38,539 bases of DNA from an uncultured Collinsella sp. (GCA_958433005.1 CAUAWV010000019.1:1-38539); one strand, 5' to 3'. Positions 23,969 to 33,757 are shown, numbered from the stretch's first letter. Notes: generated from the sequence alone by a model not told the origin. A program made the numbers and translations.

Positions 23969-24022
23969 AGTCATTGGTGACGTTCTTAAACGACTAGTCA
24001 TTCAAGAACGTCCCCAACGACT
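23969..24022. repeat. Inverted repeat with GGGGACG core
   Basis: Arms 23969-23987 (AGTCATTGGTGACGTTCTT) and 24004-24022 match as an inverted repeat at 17 of 19 positions around a 16-base centre. It lies between the rpoD terminator and the tRNA promoter. The right arm reads GGGGACGTTCTT on the minus strand, sharing GGGGACG with the repeat at 3598-3682. Confidence 0.6.
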
Positions 24023-24026
24023 ACAT

Positions 24027-24063
24027 GAAAGCGCCCCCAGGCGGATGTGCTTGAGGGCGCTTC
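24027..24063 (-). terminator. Terminator after rpoD
   Basis: On the minus strand AAGCGCCC pairs with GGGCGCTT (8 bp, loop partly paired), followed by TTCATG. It starts about 10 bases beyond the rpoD stop. The T-tract is short. Confidence 0.65.
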
Positions 24064-24071
24064 TTGCTTGA

Positions 24072-25421
24072 CTAGCTTTCGATATAGTCCTTCAGCTTGC
24101 TCGAACGGCTGGGGTGGCGGAGCTTGGCCAAGGTCTTGGACTCGATCTGGCGGATACGCTCGCGCGTGACGCCAAACTCGCGGCCGACTTCCTCGAGCGT
24201 ACGGGGATGTCCGTCGACAAGGCCAAAGCGCAGCTCGATAACCTTGCGCTCACGATCGGCAAGCGAGTCGAGCACCTGAGTGAGCTGCTCCTGCAGCATG
24301 GAGAAGCTGGCGGCATCGGGCGGAACGATTGCCTGGGAGTCCTCGATGAAGTCGCCCAGCTGGGAATCCTCTTCCTCGCCGATGGGGGTCTCGAGCGACA
24401 CGGGCTCCTGCGAGATCTTCTGGATCTCGCGGACGCGGTCGGCGCTCATGTCCATCTCGGCACCGATCTCCTCGGGGGTCGGGTCGCGACCCAGGTCCTG
24501 AAGGAGCTGGCGCTGCACGCGGACGAGCTTGTTGATAGTCTCGACCATATGCACGGGAATACGGATGGTACGGGCCTGGTCGGCGATAGCGCGCGTAATG
24601 GCCTGACGGATCCACCACGTGGCGTACGTGGAGAACTTGAAGCCCTTCTGGTAGTCGAACTTCTCGACGGCGCGAATCAGACCGAGGTTGCCCTCTTGGA
24701 TCAGGTCCAGGAACAGCATGCCGCGGCCGACATAGCGCTTGGCGATGGAGACAACCAGACGCAGGTTTGCGCTGATGAGTGCCTGCTTGGCTTCGAGGCC
24801 CACGTTCTCAATGCGCGTAAGACGACGCATCTCGGCACGCGTGAGCTCGAGCTCACCGGCATCGGCGGCCTCGAGCTTCTCGGTGGCCTCAAGACCGGCC
24901 TCGATCTTCATGGCCAGATCGACCTCTTCGGAGGCAGTCAGCAGGTCGACCTTGCCGATCTCTTTGAGGTACATACGAACCGGATCGCCGGTCAGCATCA
25001 CCGTGGAGGCATCGATGCCACGCACGCGGGAGCGTGAACGGGACGTGCGCACGGTGCGCTTCTTCTTGCTCTTGGAAGAACCCATCTCGGCATCGGCCTG
25101 ACGGGCCATCTTGAGCTCGTGATCGTCGAGCGAGCCGGAATCGTGCTCGTCGTCGTCATCGAAATCGTCGGTATCGGTATCGTTATCGTCATCGTCGACG
25201 TCCATGGGGGCGTCGTCGTTACCGCTCGCGGAGATAATCTGGATGCCGCTGTTGCGCAGCGCGGAATACACCGCGGTGAGCTGCTCGTCAGAAACATCGA
25301 TATCCTTCAGGGCGACCTGAATCTCGTCCTCGGTTACCGAAGTCCTGTTTGAGCCGTTGCCCATGAGCTTTGCAACGTAGGATTCCAGCCCAGTACCCGT
25401 GCTCTCAGTCTTTTTTGGCAC
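24072..25421 (-). CDS. rpoD: Primary sigma factor RpoD/SigA
   Basis: This is the housekeeping sigma factor. The 449-residue product has an N-terminal region 1.1-like part, a very acidic tract (about 75-95, mostly Asp) and a basic patch (SKSKKKRTVRTSRSRSR). These precede region 1.2 (DPVRMYLKEIG), region 2 (NLRLVVSIAKRYVGRG, then DLIQEGNLGLIRAVEKFDY and STYATWWIRQAI), region 3 (RIPVHMVETINKL) and region 4 with FGVTRERIRQIESKTLAKLRHP. GTG 25421 is chosen because AAGGGAG lies 5 bases before it; the in-frame ATG at 25436 has no such signal. It closes the series that starts at rimP, 116 bp after dnaG. Confidence 0.96.
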   Translation of the reverse strand: MPKKTESTGTGLESYVAKLMGNGSNRTSVTEDEIQVALKDIDVSDEQLTAVYSALRNSGIQIISASGNDDAPMDVDDDDNDTDTDDFDDDDEHDSGSLDDHELKMARQADAEMGSSKSKKKRTVRTSRSRSRVRGIDASTVMLTGDPVRMYLKEIGKVDLLTASEEVDLAMKIEAGLEATEKLEAADAGELELTRAEMRRLTRIENVGLEAKQALISANLRLVVSIAKRYVGRGMLFLDLIQEGNLGLIRAVEKFDYQKGFKFSTYATWWIRQAITRAIADQARTIRIPVHMVETINKLVRVQRQLLQDLGRDPTPEEIGAEMDMSADRVREIQKISQEPVSLETPIGEEEDSQLGDFIEDSQAIVPPDAASFSMLQEQLTQVLDSLADRERKVIELRFGLVDGHPRTLEEVGREFGVTRERIRQIESKTLAKLRHPSRSSKLKDYIES

Positions 25422-25537
25422 AGATTCTCCCTTCATAGTCCACAGGACTCAATACTTTAGCACACACATCGACGTCTATACCCAAAAAGAGGACAGGATA
25501 TAGGCGAGAATACGCTGGTTGACCACAACATCTAGGC

Positions 25538-27640
25538 CTATTCGGCGTCTGCGGCCTCCAGACCGATCAAACGGAACGGGTCCGCCACGCCGCCGATCGA
25601 CTTTTGCAGTTCGCGTTGACGCTGCGAATCCTGCGCGGCCTGCACGGTCAGCGCGCGACGGGCCTCATCGTCGAGCGAACGGTCCTGGCGCAGCTTGGCC
25701 TGTGCGGCACGCATACGGCGCTTGATGGTGTAGAGCTCGAGCGTATCGAGCATAAACACGATGTTCGTCTCGGTGGGGTGCTTGCTCGTCGCCGAGATGC
25801 GCCCGGCACTCACAAGCGTTGCCGCCTCGGGACACACCGAGCGCGCCGCATCCATGCAGGCTGCAGGATCGGTTCCCGGCGGCGTTGCCAGAACGGCCCA
25901 TGCGATGGACTCGTGACGCGGGTCAACCCACTCGATAGAGCAGATGCGGTCGGCATACGTGCGGAACAGGTCGGGGTAGCTCGTGAGCATGGTCAGCAGC
26001 TCACGCTCCCCTGCCAAGGACTTACGCTCAAGATCAGTAAGAACCATCGGCGCCGCCGCAGCCGGAGCACCCGAACCATCAGTCACAGGTACAGCACCCA
26101 TACCATCAGGCGCGTCGATCGGCGGCAGGTCGTCGACGACCTCCGCGGGCGCGGCGCCGTAGGCATCGAGCGGGACGTAGTCATACGGCTCTTCTTCGAC
26201 CGGCGCGGACACCGGCGGCGTCGCGCCCGATGCCCAAGCACCGCGAGATGCCCCCTGCGAACCAGACGTCCGACCGCCCGCGCTACCAGAGCGCTCAGCC
26301 TGTGCCCGCTGGCGCTCATAGTTCTGCTCACGACGTCGTTCCGCATCCTCGCGCTTGGCGACATCGCGAAACACACGGCCCGAGCTCGCACGCACTGTCT
26401 CCAGATCCAAACCCAACAGGTCGGCAATTTGAATAAAGTACGTGTCGATCATATAGCTGTCGCGCAGCGGATAGATAAGCGTCAGCGCATCCTCCAGCGC
26501 CTTGGCGCGACCGCCCGGCGTGGAGATGTCGCTCGACTCCTGCAGCGAACGGTACACGAAGTCCATGAGCGGCTCGGCGGCGTCAATGCGCTTCTGCAGC
26601 TCCCCTCCGCCGTGCGCCGTAATGAACTCCATGGGATCGTTACCGTCGGGCAGCACCACGCAGCGCAGGTCCATAGAATCCTGCTCGATAAACTGAATCG
26701 CACGGCGAGCGGCCTTTTGACCGGCGGCATCGCCGTCAAACATATACACGATGCGCTTAGCAAAGCGGGTGAGCGTCTTGACGTGATGCTCCGTGAGCGC
26801 GGTGCCCAGCGTGGCGACAACGTTTTTAATCCCCGCCTCCCAACAGGCGATGCAGTCGGTATAGCCCTCCACCACGATGGCGGTATCCTGCGCGACGATA
26901 AACTCCTTGGCCCAATTAAAGCCGTAGAGGTTTCGCTTTTTATGAAACACGCTCGTCTCGGCGGTATTGAGGTACTTGGGTTGGCCATCACCCATGATGC
27001 GACCACCAAAGGCAATGTTGTGACCCTGCTCGTCAAAGATGGGGAACATCACGCGGTCGTAGAAGCGGTCGGCAAGCTGCCCGCGCCCGCGGCTCACGGC
27101 AACGTTGGCATCGATCATCTCCTGCGGGGTAAAACCCGCCTGGGACAGGTGCGACACCAGCGCGTTGCGGCCAGGCGCAAAGCCCAGGCAGTAGCGGCGG
27201 CAGACGTCGCCACCCATGCCGCGGCTGGCAAAGTACTCGCGCGGACGGCCGTCCTTACCGCGCATAAGCATGGTGTGATAGAACTGGGCGGTCTCGGCGC
27301 ACAGATCGTAGATGCGGGCACGCTTGGTACCGCGCTCGCGGCGGTCTCCGGTGTCGTGCAGCTCAATACCCGCGCGATCGGCCAAATAACGGATTGACTC
27401 GGGAAAGCTCAGGTTCTCGCGCTTCATGATATAGGTGAAGACGTCGCCACCCTCGCCGCAGCCAAAGCAATGCCACACCTGCGTGGCGGGAATAATGTGG
27501 AAGGACGGAGTCTTTTCGCCATGAAAAGGGCAGCAACCCCAAAACTCATGACCGCGGGGCTTGAGCTCAACCGTTTCCTGCACGATGGCGACTAAGTCGG
27601 ACGCAGCGCGTACCTGGTCTTTTTCCTCATCGCTAATCAC
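25538..27640 (-). CDS. dnaG: DNA primase DnaG
   Basis: DnaG makes the RNA primers for replication. The 700-residue protein has the N-terminal CHC2 zinc finger (Cys37-x2-His40, then Cys58-x2-Cys61, in CPFHGEKTPSFH and WHCFGCGEGGD) and the catalytic core with YGFNWAKEFI. The TOPRIM motifs VVEGYTDCIA and FDGDAAGQKAA follow, then a poorly conserved Gly/Ala/Pro-rich linker (about 440-530), and finally a C-terminal helicase-interaction region. GTG 27640 is preferred (MISDEEK, GGGGGTGA upstream by 6), giving an 8-bp overlap with the end of ribF. An alternative GTG at 27646 has the signal too close. dnaG followed by rpoD is the classical macromolecular-synthesis pair. Confidence 0.95.
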   Translation of the reverse strand: MISDEEKDQVRAASDLVAIVQETVELKPRGHEFWGCCPFHGEKTPSFHIIPATQVWHCFGCGEGGDVFTYIMKRENLSFPESIRYLADRAGIELHDTGDRRERGTKRARIYDLCAETAQFYHTMLMRGKDGRPREYFASRGMGGDVCRRYCLGFAPGRNALVSHLSQAGFTPQEMIDANVAVSRGRGQLADRFYDRVMFPIFDEQGHNIAFGGRIMGDGQPKYLNTAETSVFHKKRNLYGFNWAKEFIVAQDTAIVVEGYTDCIACWEAGIKNVVATLGTALTEHHVKTLTRFAKRIVYMFDGDAAGQKAARRAIQFIEQDSMDLRCVVLPDGNDPMEFITAHGGGELQKRIDAAEPLMDFVYRSLQESSDISTPGGRAKALEDALTLIYPLRDSYMIDTYFIQIADLLGLDLETVRASSGRVFRDVAKREDAERRREQNYERQRAQAERSGSAGGRTSGSQGASRGAWASGATPPVSAPVEEEPYDYVPLDAYGAAPAEVVDDLPPIDAPDGMGAVPVTDGSGAPAAAAPMVLTDLERKSLAGERELLTMLTSYPDLFRTYADRICSIEWVDPRHESIAWAVLATPPGTDPAACMDAARSVCPEAATLVSAGRISATSKHPTETNIVFMLDTLELYTIKRRMRAAQAKLRQDRSLDDEARRALTVQAAQDSQRQRELQKSIGGVADPFRLIGLEAADAE

Positions 27641-28640
27641 GGACACTCACCCCCTGCTCGCCCAAGTTGTGACGAATATCTTCGATATTACCCTCGACGG
27701 TCGCGATCAACTCATCCAGCGAATCGAACACGCGCGACGGACGCAGCCAGCGCGTAAACGCCAGCGAAACGGAAGCGCCGTACAGGTCGCCCGTATAACC
27801 AATTAAATTAGCCTCGAGATGCGCAGATGCCGCATCGTCGGCATACGTCGGCGGCAGTCCGACGTTAACGGCAGCGGGCCACACGATGTCGTTTACCAGC
27901 AACAGGCCCTCATACACGCCATCGGCAGGCACCTGAATGCCGTCGGGAACCTGTAGGTTTGCCGTGGGAAAGCCCATGCCAGAGCCCTCGTGACGGCCGC
28001 GAATAACACCGCCGCGCACCATATACGGGCGTCCGAGTAACCCAGCAGCAAGCCCCACATGGCCCTGTCCCAGCTCGTGACGAATGCGGGTGGCGCAAAT
28101 GGCCTCACCGCCCTCGCAAAGCAAGTCGTGCCCGTATACGTCAACGCCGCGCTCGGCACCCCAGGCGCGCATCTCGGCAACACCAGAAGCACCGCCGCGA
28201 CCCAGCCTAAAGTCGCTGCCAACGCGAATCGAGCGAATGTCGACCACGCGTGACAACAGTGCGAGAAAACCGACATGGTCGAGCGCCGCGACCTCAGGCG
28301 TAAAGGGAACGGCCACCACTGCATCGACCCCGGTTTGAGCCAGGGCATGCAGACGGTCGGCCGTCGTCATCAATTTTTGAGCGGGCGAAGGGCTCACCAC
28401 GACGTCCGGGTCGGGATCGAAAGTGACCACGACCGCCTTGCAGCCATGGGCACGGGCATCACGGACAAGCGCTTCGATGAGTTCCTGGTGTCCACGGTGC
28501 ACACCATCGAACACGCCGATGGCAATCGATGCGGCACCCAAGTGCTCGCACTCATCAAACGCATCGGCAGTAACGATGCGAGCCTCGTCCGACTCGCCCT
28601 CGAAAAAGATACGCGCGAGCTCGCGAGCGGACAACATCAT
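27633..28640 (-). CDS. ribF: Riboflavin kinase/FAD synthetase RibF
   Basis: RibF makes FMN and then FAD from riboflavin. The 335-residue protein has the FAD-synthetase nucleotidyltransferase domain with IGVFDGVHRGH (41-51), VVTFDPDPDVV and CATRIRHELGQG. The riboflavin kinase domain then begins with GRPYMVRGGVIRGRHEGSGMGFPTANL and ends with FDSLDELIATVEGNIEDIR. ATG 28640 overlaps the truB stop (ATGA), the usual truB-ribF arrangement. Its end overlaps dnaG by 8 bp, unlike the more common truB-ribF-rpsO order. Confidence 0.95.
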   Translation of the reverse strand: MMLSARELARIFFEGESDEARIVTADAFDECEHLGAASIAIGVFDGVHRGHQELIEALVRDARAHGCKAVVVTFDPDPDVVVSPSPAQKLMTTADRLHALAQTGVDAVVAVPFTPEVAALDHVGFLALLSRVVDIRSIRVGSDFRLGRGGASGVAEMRAWGAERGVDVYGHDLLCEGGEAICATRIRHELGQGHVGLAAGLLGRPYMVRGGVIRGRHEGSGMGFPTANLQVPDGIQVPADGVYEGLLLVNDIVWPAAVNVGLPPTYADDAASAHLEANLIGYTGDLYGASVSLAFTRWLRPSRVFDSLDELIATVEGNIEDIRHNLGEQGVSVRD

Positions 28641-29569
28641 CGAACACCGCCGATTGCCTGCGGAAACACGTGCTCCATGACAAAGCGGCCACTCTCAATG
28701 CGGGCGAGCGCCTTGAGTCCCCCATCGAGCACCAACGCAAAAGGCGCCTTCGCGGTATCGAAATCGGCAAGCGCACGCTCAACGGGAATGCGTCGGCCGC
28801 AGAGCAGGTCGTCGGCAAGATTGCCCGGCAAGTCAACACGCGTGGCGCCCAGGGCCGCAATGGGATCCAGGGCAAAGCCAGCCGCGGACTCGGGAGAAAG
28901 CTCCTCGACCGCATGACAAGCGCCAATGGAAACAACACCGGAGGCCGTGCGGCGCAGCGCGGAAATGTGCGCCGCGCTCTCGCAGGCGCGGCCCAAGTCT
29001 CGAGCGAGCGCACGGATATAGGTGCCCTTGCTCACCGAGAACGCCACGGTCCACACACACGTATCACCTTCGCCGCCCACGGCGATCAGGTCGGCGGCAT
29101 AGACCTCGACAGGGCGCGGAGGTAGGTCCACCGCATTGCCCTCGCGAGCAGACTTGTAGGCGCGAACGCCATTGACCGAGATAGCCGAAAACGCCGGCGG
29201 CACCTGCATCTGCGGACCCAGCATGGCCGCCAAGCGCTCACGGGCATAGGTAGGATCGCGCAGCTCGTTGGCAATAGCCACCGTGCGGACCGCCTCGCCC
29301 TCCGCATCATCGGTATTGGTCTCGGCGCCAAACGAGATGTCGGCGACATAGCTTTTGGTATCGAGGGTTAGCATGCCCAGCAAACGAGTAGCCTGGCCAA
29401 CACCCACCACCATGACACCCGATGCCATGGGGTCGAGCGTGCCGGCATGGCCGACGCGACGCTCATGGAGGGCGCGCCGACATTGCGAGACCACATCGTG
29501 GGACGTGCAGCCCACCGGCTTATCGACGGCGAGCAGCATATTCAGTTGAGAAGGCGTACGACGAGCCAT
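28637..29569 (-). CDS. truB: tRNA pseudouridine(55) synthase TruB
   Basis: TruB converts U55 of the tRNA T loop to pseudouridine. The 310-residue protein has LAVDKPVGCTSHDVV, then the catalytic motif GHAGTLDPMASG with Asp46, the block PPAFSAISVNGVRAYKSAREG, and SKGTYIRALARDLG. The C-terminal part (residues about 215-310) is the short PUA-like extension. The ATG at 29569 follows the nrnA stop by 15 bp without a strong ribosome-binding site, so translation is probably coupled. Confidence 0.95.
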   Translation of the reverse strand: MARRTPSQLNMLLAVDKPVGCTSHDVVSQCRRALHERRVGHAGTLDPMASGVMVVGVGQATRLLGMLTLDTKSYVADISFGAETNTDDAEGEAVRTVAIANELRDPTYARERLAAMLGPQMQVPPAFSAISVNGVRAYKSAREGNAVDLPPRPVEVYAADLIAVGGEGDTCVWTVAFSVSKGTYIRALARDLGRACESAAHISALRRTASGVVSIGACHAVEELSPESAAGFALDPIAALGATRVDLPGNLADDLLCGRRIPVERALADFDTAKAPFALVLDGGLKALARIESGRFVMEHVFPQAIGGVR

Positions 29570-29584
29570 GTACCATCCAAAAAG

Positions 29585-30628
29585 TTAAAGCTCGACGGTC
29601 ACTGAAGCGGGATCCTCCCCTACCAGCTCGGCCAGCATGGGAAGTGCCACGGTGAGCGTCTCGAGAATCGTTCCGTTGTTGGAGAAACCGGCGGCAGCGG
29701 GATGTCCGCCTCCGCCAAAGGCAGCAGCGATCTCGGACACGTTGAGGTCGCCCTTGGAGCGCAGGTTGCCGCGCACCTTGCTATCGCCCTCAATGCCCTT
29801 CAGGAACAGGCAGACTTCGACGCCCATCACCGAGCGAACCACATCGACCAGGCCGTCGCACTCATCCGAGGTGACACCGCAGGCCTCAAGATCACTCTGG
29901 TACGCGTAGCTATACGCGACGCGCCCGTGGGCCACCGTCTTAATGCGGCCCATAACGATGGACTTGAGGTGCAAAAACTCAACGCGCATGCTCTGGTAAA
30001 CCTCGAGTGCCACACGCGCCGGATCGGCACCGTGGGCAACCAGACGCGAGGCTGCATGGAACGCGGCGGCATCGGCGTTTTGGTACTGAAAACGGCCGGT
30101 ATCGGTAACCAAGCCACACAGCAGGCAGGTCGCAACGCCATCACGTGCGACAATGCCGCAATTGTCCAAGAAGCGGTCGATGATCATGGCGCAGGCTGCA
30201 GCTTCGACGCGCCTCAGGCTGAGCTCGGCAAACTCCTCGCGCGCCGGATGGTGATCGAAGCACACCACATGCTTGGAGCGACGAAGCACCTCGGCGGAGT
30301 TGTTCAGGCGCTCGACGACCGGTACGTCCACCGAGATGAACAGGTCCGGATTGCCGGTGTACGCAGATGCCGGCACCAGGCGATCGGCACCCTCCATAAA
30401 GCGGTAGATGCGCGGAACCGGGTCATCGTCTGCCAGCAGCAGCGCAATGTCCTTGTTGGGGAAAAACTTCATGAGCGAAAGGCCCAGACCCAAGACGGAG
30501 CCCAAGGCATCGCCATCGGGAGAAGTATGTCCCGAAATCGCAATGGAGGACGCACCCTCGATAAGCTCGAGGATGCGTCGTTGAATATCTGCAGACTCGC
30601 ACGAGGCGAGGTCGGCGGAATTAGTCAT
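29585..30628 (-). CDS. nrnA: Bifunctional oligoribonuclease/PAP phosphatase NrnA
   Basis: NrnA degrades very short RNA and dephosphorylates 3'-phosphoadenosine 5'-phosphate. The 347-residue product has the DHH domain with SGHTSPDGDALGS (32-44), SVDVP with Asp101, the signature FDHHP (DHH at 125-127), and GLVTDTGRFQY. The DHHA1 domain carries KGDLNVSEIAAAFGGGGHPAAAG. The first bases overlap the end of rbfA by 8 (ATGACTAA). Its place between rbfA and truB is the standard Gram-positive order. Confidence 0.95.
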   Translation of the reverse strand: MTNSADLASCESADIQRRILELIEGASSIAISGHTSPDGDALGSVLGLGLSLMKFFPNKDIALLLADDDPVPRIYRFMEGADRLVPASAYTGNPDLFISVDVPVVERLNNSAEVLRRSKHVVCFDHHPAREEFAELSLRRVEAAACAMIIDRFLDNCGIVARDGVATCLLCGLVTDTGRFQYQNADAAAFHAASRLVAHGADPARVALEVYQSMRVEFLHLKSIVMGRIKTVAHGRVAYSYAYQSDLEACGVTSDECDGLVDVVRSVMGVEVCLFLKGIEGDSKVRGNLRSKGDLNVSEIAAAFGGGGHPAAAGFSNNGTILETLTVALPMLAELVGEDPASVTVEL

Positions 30629-31031
30629 CTAAAGCTGCCTCCTGGGCGGCATCCGCTATCGGATAGCCGTCCTCGTCCTTTTCGATCGCAAGCGTGGCGG
30701 GAACGTTTTCCAGCGCACGCGTGATGCGCTCGGCCTCATCGGTCGAGCGATCGATGCGAAAATCGAGCTCGGGCGTAACACGCCAATCGAGCGAGCGAGC
30801 CAACAGGCTGCGAATACGGCCCTTGGCGCTTGCGAGCGCCTCCATGACCTCGTCGTAGCGGCTCGCATCGCACGACACGTACACACGCGCGAACGAACGG
30901 TCCACCGCGACCTCGACCGCGGTCAAAGTAACCAGGTCGAGACGCGGATCGGAAACCTCAAAGAGCAGGATATAACCGAGCTTCTCGCGAAGCTGCTCGC
31001 CCAGACGGCGGGTTGCCTGCGTTTGCTTCAT
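30621..31031 (-). CDS. rbfA: Ribosome-binding factor A
   Basis: RbfA helps maturation of the 5' end of 16S rRNA in the 30S subunit. The 136-residue product contains the family pattern RRLGEQLREKLGYILLFEVSDPRLDLVTLTAVEVAVDRSFARVYVSC, followed by LDWRVTPELDFRIDRSTDEAERITRAL. The tail is acidic. AGGGGGT lies 6 bases before ATG 31031, with infB ending 11 bp upstream. Confidence 0.95.
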   Translation of the reverse strand: MKQTQATRRLGEQLREKLGYILLFEVSDPRLDLVTLTAVEVAVDRSFARVYVSCDASRYDEVMEALASAKGRIRSLLARSLDWRVTPELDFRIDRSTDEAERITRALENVPATLAIEKDEDGYPIADAAQEAALDD

Positions 31032-31042
31032 AGCGCTACCCC

Positions 31043-33757
31043 CTACTCGGTACGGGCAACCTGGTCGATGCGGTAACCCTCGATCTGGTCGCCGGGCTTG
31101 ATGTCCTGGAAGTTCTCCAGGCCAATGCCGCCCTCGGAACCGCTCTTGAGGCTCTTGGCCTCGTCCTTGTAGTGGCGCATCGAGGCGATCTTGCCGTTGA
31201 AGACCACGATGCCGTCGCGCACCAGACGCACGGAATCGGTCGCGGCGATCTCGCCCTCTTCGACACGGACACCGGCGGCGATACCGACTTTGGGCACCTT
31301 GAAGGTGTCCAGGACGGTCGCGGTACCCGTGGAGACCTCGACCTCGGTGGGCTTAAGCATGCCGATACGGGCAGCGTCGAGTTCCTCGAGGCACTTGTAG
31401 ATGACGTCGTAGCAACGGATCTCGACGCCCTCGCGCTCGGCAGCGGAGCGGGCCTTACCGTCGGGACGGACACCAAAGCCGATGATGATGGCGTTGGAGG
31501 CGTCGGCCAGAACGACGTCGGTCTCGTTGATGGCACCAACGGCGGAGTGGATCGTGTTGATGCGAACCTCGGACTGATCCATCTTGTCGAGCGAGTCCTG
31601 AAGGGCCTCGATGGAACCCTGGACGTCGGCCTTGATGATCAGGTTGAGCTCCTTGACCTCGGCGTCGGCAATGGTCTCGAAGAGGTTCTCGAGCGTGACG
31701 TGCTTGACGCGGCTCTGCTCCTCGATACGGGCCTTGAGCGAACGCTCGTCGGCAAGGGCACGAGCCTCGCGCTCGTCCTCGAACACGCGGAACTCGTCAC
31801 CGGCGTTGGGTACGGACTGCAGGCCCAAAATCTCGACGGCGTCGGAGGGACCGGCCTCGGTGACAGCGCGGCCCTTGGGGTCGAGCATGGCGCGGACGCG
31901 GCCGTAGGTGAGGCCGGCGACCAGTGTATCGCCCACGTGCAGGGTACCGCGGGTCACGAGCACGGTAGCGACCGAGCCGCGGCCCTTGTCGAGCTTGGCC
32001 TCGAGGACGTTGCCGGAGGCAAAGGTGTCCGGGTTGGCCTTGAGCTCGAGCACGTCGGCCTGGAGCAGCACGGTCTCGAGCAGGTCGTCGATACCGATCT
32101 TCTGCTTCGCCGAGATGTTGACAAACATGTTCTGTCCGCCCCACTCCTCGGGGATGACACCGTACTCGGTGAGCTCCTGGCGCACGCGGTCGGGGTTGGC
32201 GCCCGGCTTATCGATCTTGTTGACAGCAACGACGATGGGTACGCCGGCGGCCTTGGCGTGGTTGATCGACTCGACGGTCTGGGGCATGACGCCGTCGTCG
32301 GCAGCCACGATCAGAATGACGATGTCGGTCACCTTGGCACCACGGGCACGCATGGCCGTAAAGGTGGCATGGCCCGGGGTATCGATGAAGGTGATCTTGC
32401 GGTCGTTGATCATAACCTGCGAAGCACCGATTGCCTGGGTAATGCCGCCTGCCTCGCCGGCTGCAACGCCGGTGTGGCGGATGGCGTCGAGCAGCGACGT
32501 CTTGCCGTGGTCGACGTGGCCCATGACGGTGACGACCGGTGCACGCGGCTTAAGGTCGGCGGGATCGTCGTAGAACGAGAAGGTGTTCTCCTCCTCGGGG
32601 GTGATGATCTTGATCTGACGGCCCAGGTCGTCGGCAACGAGCTCGACGAGGTCGTCAGACATGGACTGTGTCATGGTGAGCGGCGTGCCCAACAGGAACA
32701 GGCGCTTGATGATGTCGTTGGCCGGAACGTCAAGTGCCTCGGCGAGTTCCTGGACGGTAACGCCCTGGGAGACCTTGATGGCGTCGAGCTCCTCGGGGTT
32801 CACGCCCTGGGCCAGCGCCTCCTCTATCTTGCGCTCCTCCTGAGCCTTGGCAGCCTCGCGCTCGCGCTTCTCCTTGCGCTTCTTGCGGCGACCGGTGGAC
32901 TCGCGAGAGGCCTCCTCGACGGCGGCACGGGCCTCCTCGAGCACCTTCTCGCGGCTGTACTCCTCGGCCTCGCGAGCCATACGGCTGTAGTGGTCCTCTT
33001 CGTTGTTGTGACCGCCCTTGCGCTTCTTGCCCTTGCCCTGCTTGTCGGGGTTGGGGAAGTCCATGCCGGCAGCGACGTTGTTGCTGGCGTTGGTGCGATG
33101 GCTGTGCGGACGGCTCTCGGAGGCGTTGCGCTCGGAGTTGCTGTCGGAGGCGTTACGATCGTTACGACGGCCTCCGCGGCGGTCGTTGTTGCCGCCACGA
33201 CGGTTACCGCGCTCGGCGGCACGCTCGGCCTTGGCCTTGTCCTCGGCGTCCTTCTTCTCCTTGAGCACGGTCTCCTGTGCGGCGATCTGGTCGAGCAGCG
33301 AACGGAAGCGCGAACCGGAGTCGGAAGCGGGAACGGCGCGGCGCTGGGCCTCGCGAGCAGCCTCCTCCTTCTCGCGAGCAAGGCGCTCCTGCTCGGCCTT
33401 CTTCTTGGCCTCGGCCTCGGCGCGGGCAGCCTCCTCGGCAGCCTGGGCTGCGGCAAACTGGCGGCGCTCCTCCTCGCGGGCCTTCTCGGCGGCGATGCGC
33501 TCGCGCTCGGCCTCGGCAGCGCGGGCGGCCTCCTCGGCGGCAGCCGCCTGCTCCTCGGCCTGCTTGGCGGCCTCGACTTCCTGAGCGCGGGCCTCAATCA
33601 CCGAGGCGAGCTGCTTGCGGACCATGGCAACGTAGGCATCCTCCAAGGTGGAGGAAGCGGACTTAGCGGGAATCTTCATATCGGCGAGATGACCCATCAG
33701 TTCCTTAGAGGTCATGCCGAACTCTTTGGCCAGGGTGGACACACGGACTTTTGCCAT
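31043..33757 (-). CDS. infB: Translation initiation factor IF-2
   Basis: IF-2 is the GTPase that brings initiator fMet-tRNA to the 30S subunit. The 904-residue product has an N-terminal IF2N-like subdomain (RVSTLAKEFGMTSKELMGHL) and a long Ala/Glu-rich coiled coil (55-150). A basic, Asn/Arg/Gly-rich linker (about 180-250) and a second charged stretch (260-315) follow, then the second IF2N. The G domain has GHVDHGKT (413-420), DTPGH (459-463) and NKID (513-516), and then domains II to IV. AGGTGA precedes ATG 33757 by 6. The linker is low-complexity and lineage-specific. rbfA follows 11 bp later. Confidence 0.97.
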   Translation of the reverse strand: MAKVRVSTLAKEFGMTSKELMGHLADMKIPAKSASSTLEDAYVAMVRKQLASVIEARAQEVEAAKQAEEQAAAAEEAARAAEAERERIAAEKAREEERRQFAAAQAAEEAARAEAEAKKKAEQERLAREKEEAAREAQRRAVPASDSGSRFRSLLDQIAAQETVLKEKKDAEDKAKAERAAERGNRRGGNNDRRGGRRNDRNASDSNSERNASESRPHSHRTNASNNVAAGMDFPNPDKQGKGKKRKGGHNNEEDHYSRMAREAEEYSREKVLEEARAAVEEASRESTGRRKKRKEKREREAAKAQEERKIEEALAQGVNPEELDAIKVSQGVTVQELAEALDVPANDIIKRLFLLGTPLTMTQSMSDDLVELVADDLGRQIKIITPEEENTFSFYDDPADLKPRAPVVTVMGHVDHGKTSLLDAIRHTGVAAGEAGGITQAIGASQVMINDRKITFIDTPGHATFTAMRARGAKVTDIVILIVAADDGVMPQTVESINHAKAAGVPIVVAVNKIDKPGANPDRVRQELTEYGVIPEEWGGQNMFVNISAKQKIGIDDLLETVLLQADVLELKANPDTFASGNVLEAKLDKGRGSVATVLVTRGTLHVGDTLVAGLTYGRVRAMLDPKGRAVTEAGPSDAVEILGLQSVPNAGDEFRVFEDEREARALADERSLKARIEEQSRVKHVTLENLFETIADAEVKELNLIIKADVQGSIEALQDSLDKMDQSEVRINTIHSAVGAINETDVVLADASNAIIIGFGVRPDGKARSAAEREGVEIRCYDVIYKCLEELDAARIGMLKPTEVEVSTGTATVLDTFKVPKVGIAAGVRVEEGEIAATDSVRLVRDGIVVFNGKIASMRHYKDEAKSLKSGSEGGIGLENFQDIKPGDQIEGYRIDQVARTE

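Noticed and set aside
25437..25537. Promoter between dnaG and rpoD
   Set aside because: TAAAGT and TATATC boxes can be found but none has an acceptable -35 at 16-18 bp; not strong enough to report.
25604..27397. Plus-strand open frame of 597 codons antisense to dnaG
   Set aside because: Shadow frame; no family motif, composition typical of reversed GC-rich coding DNA.
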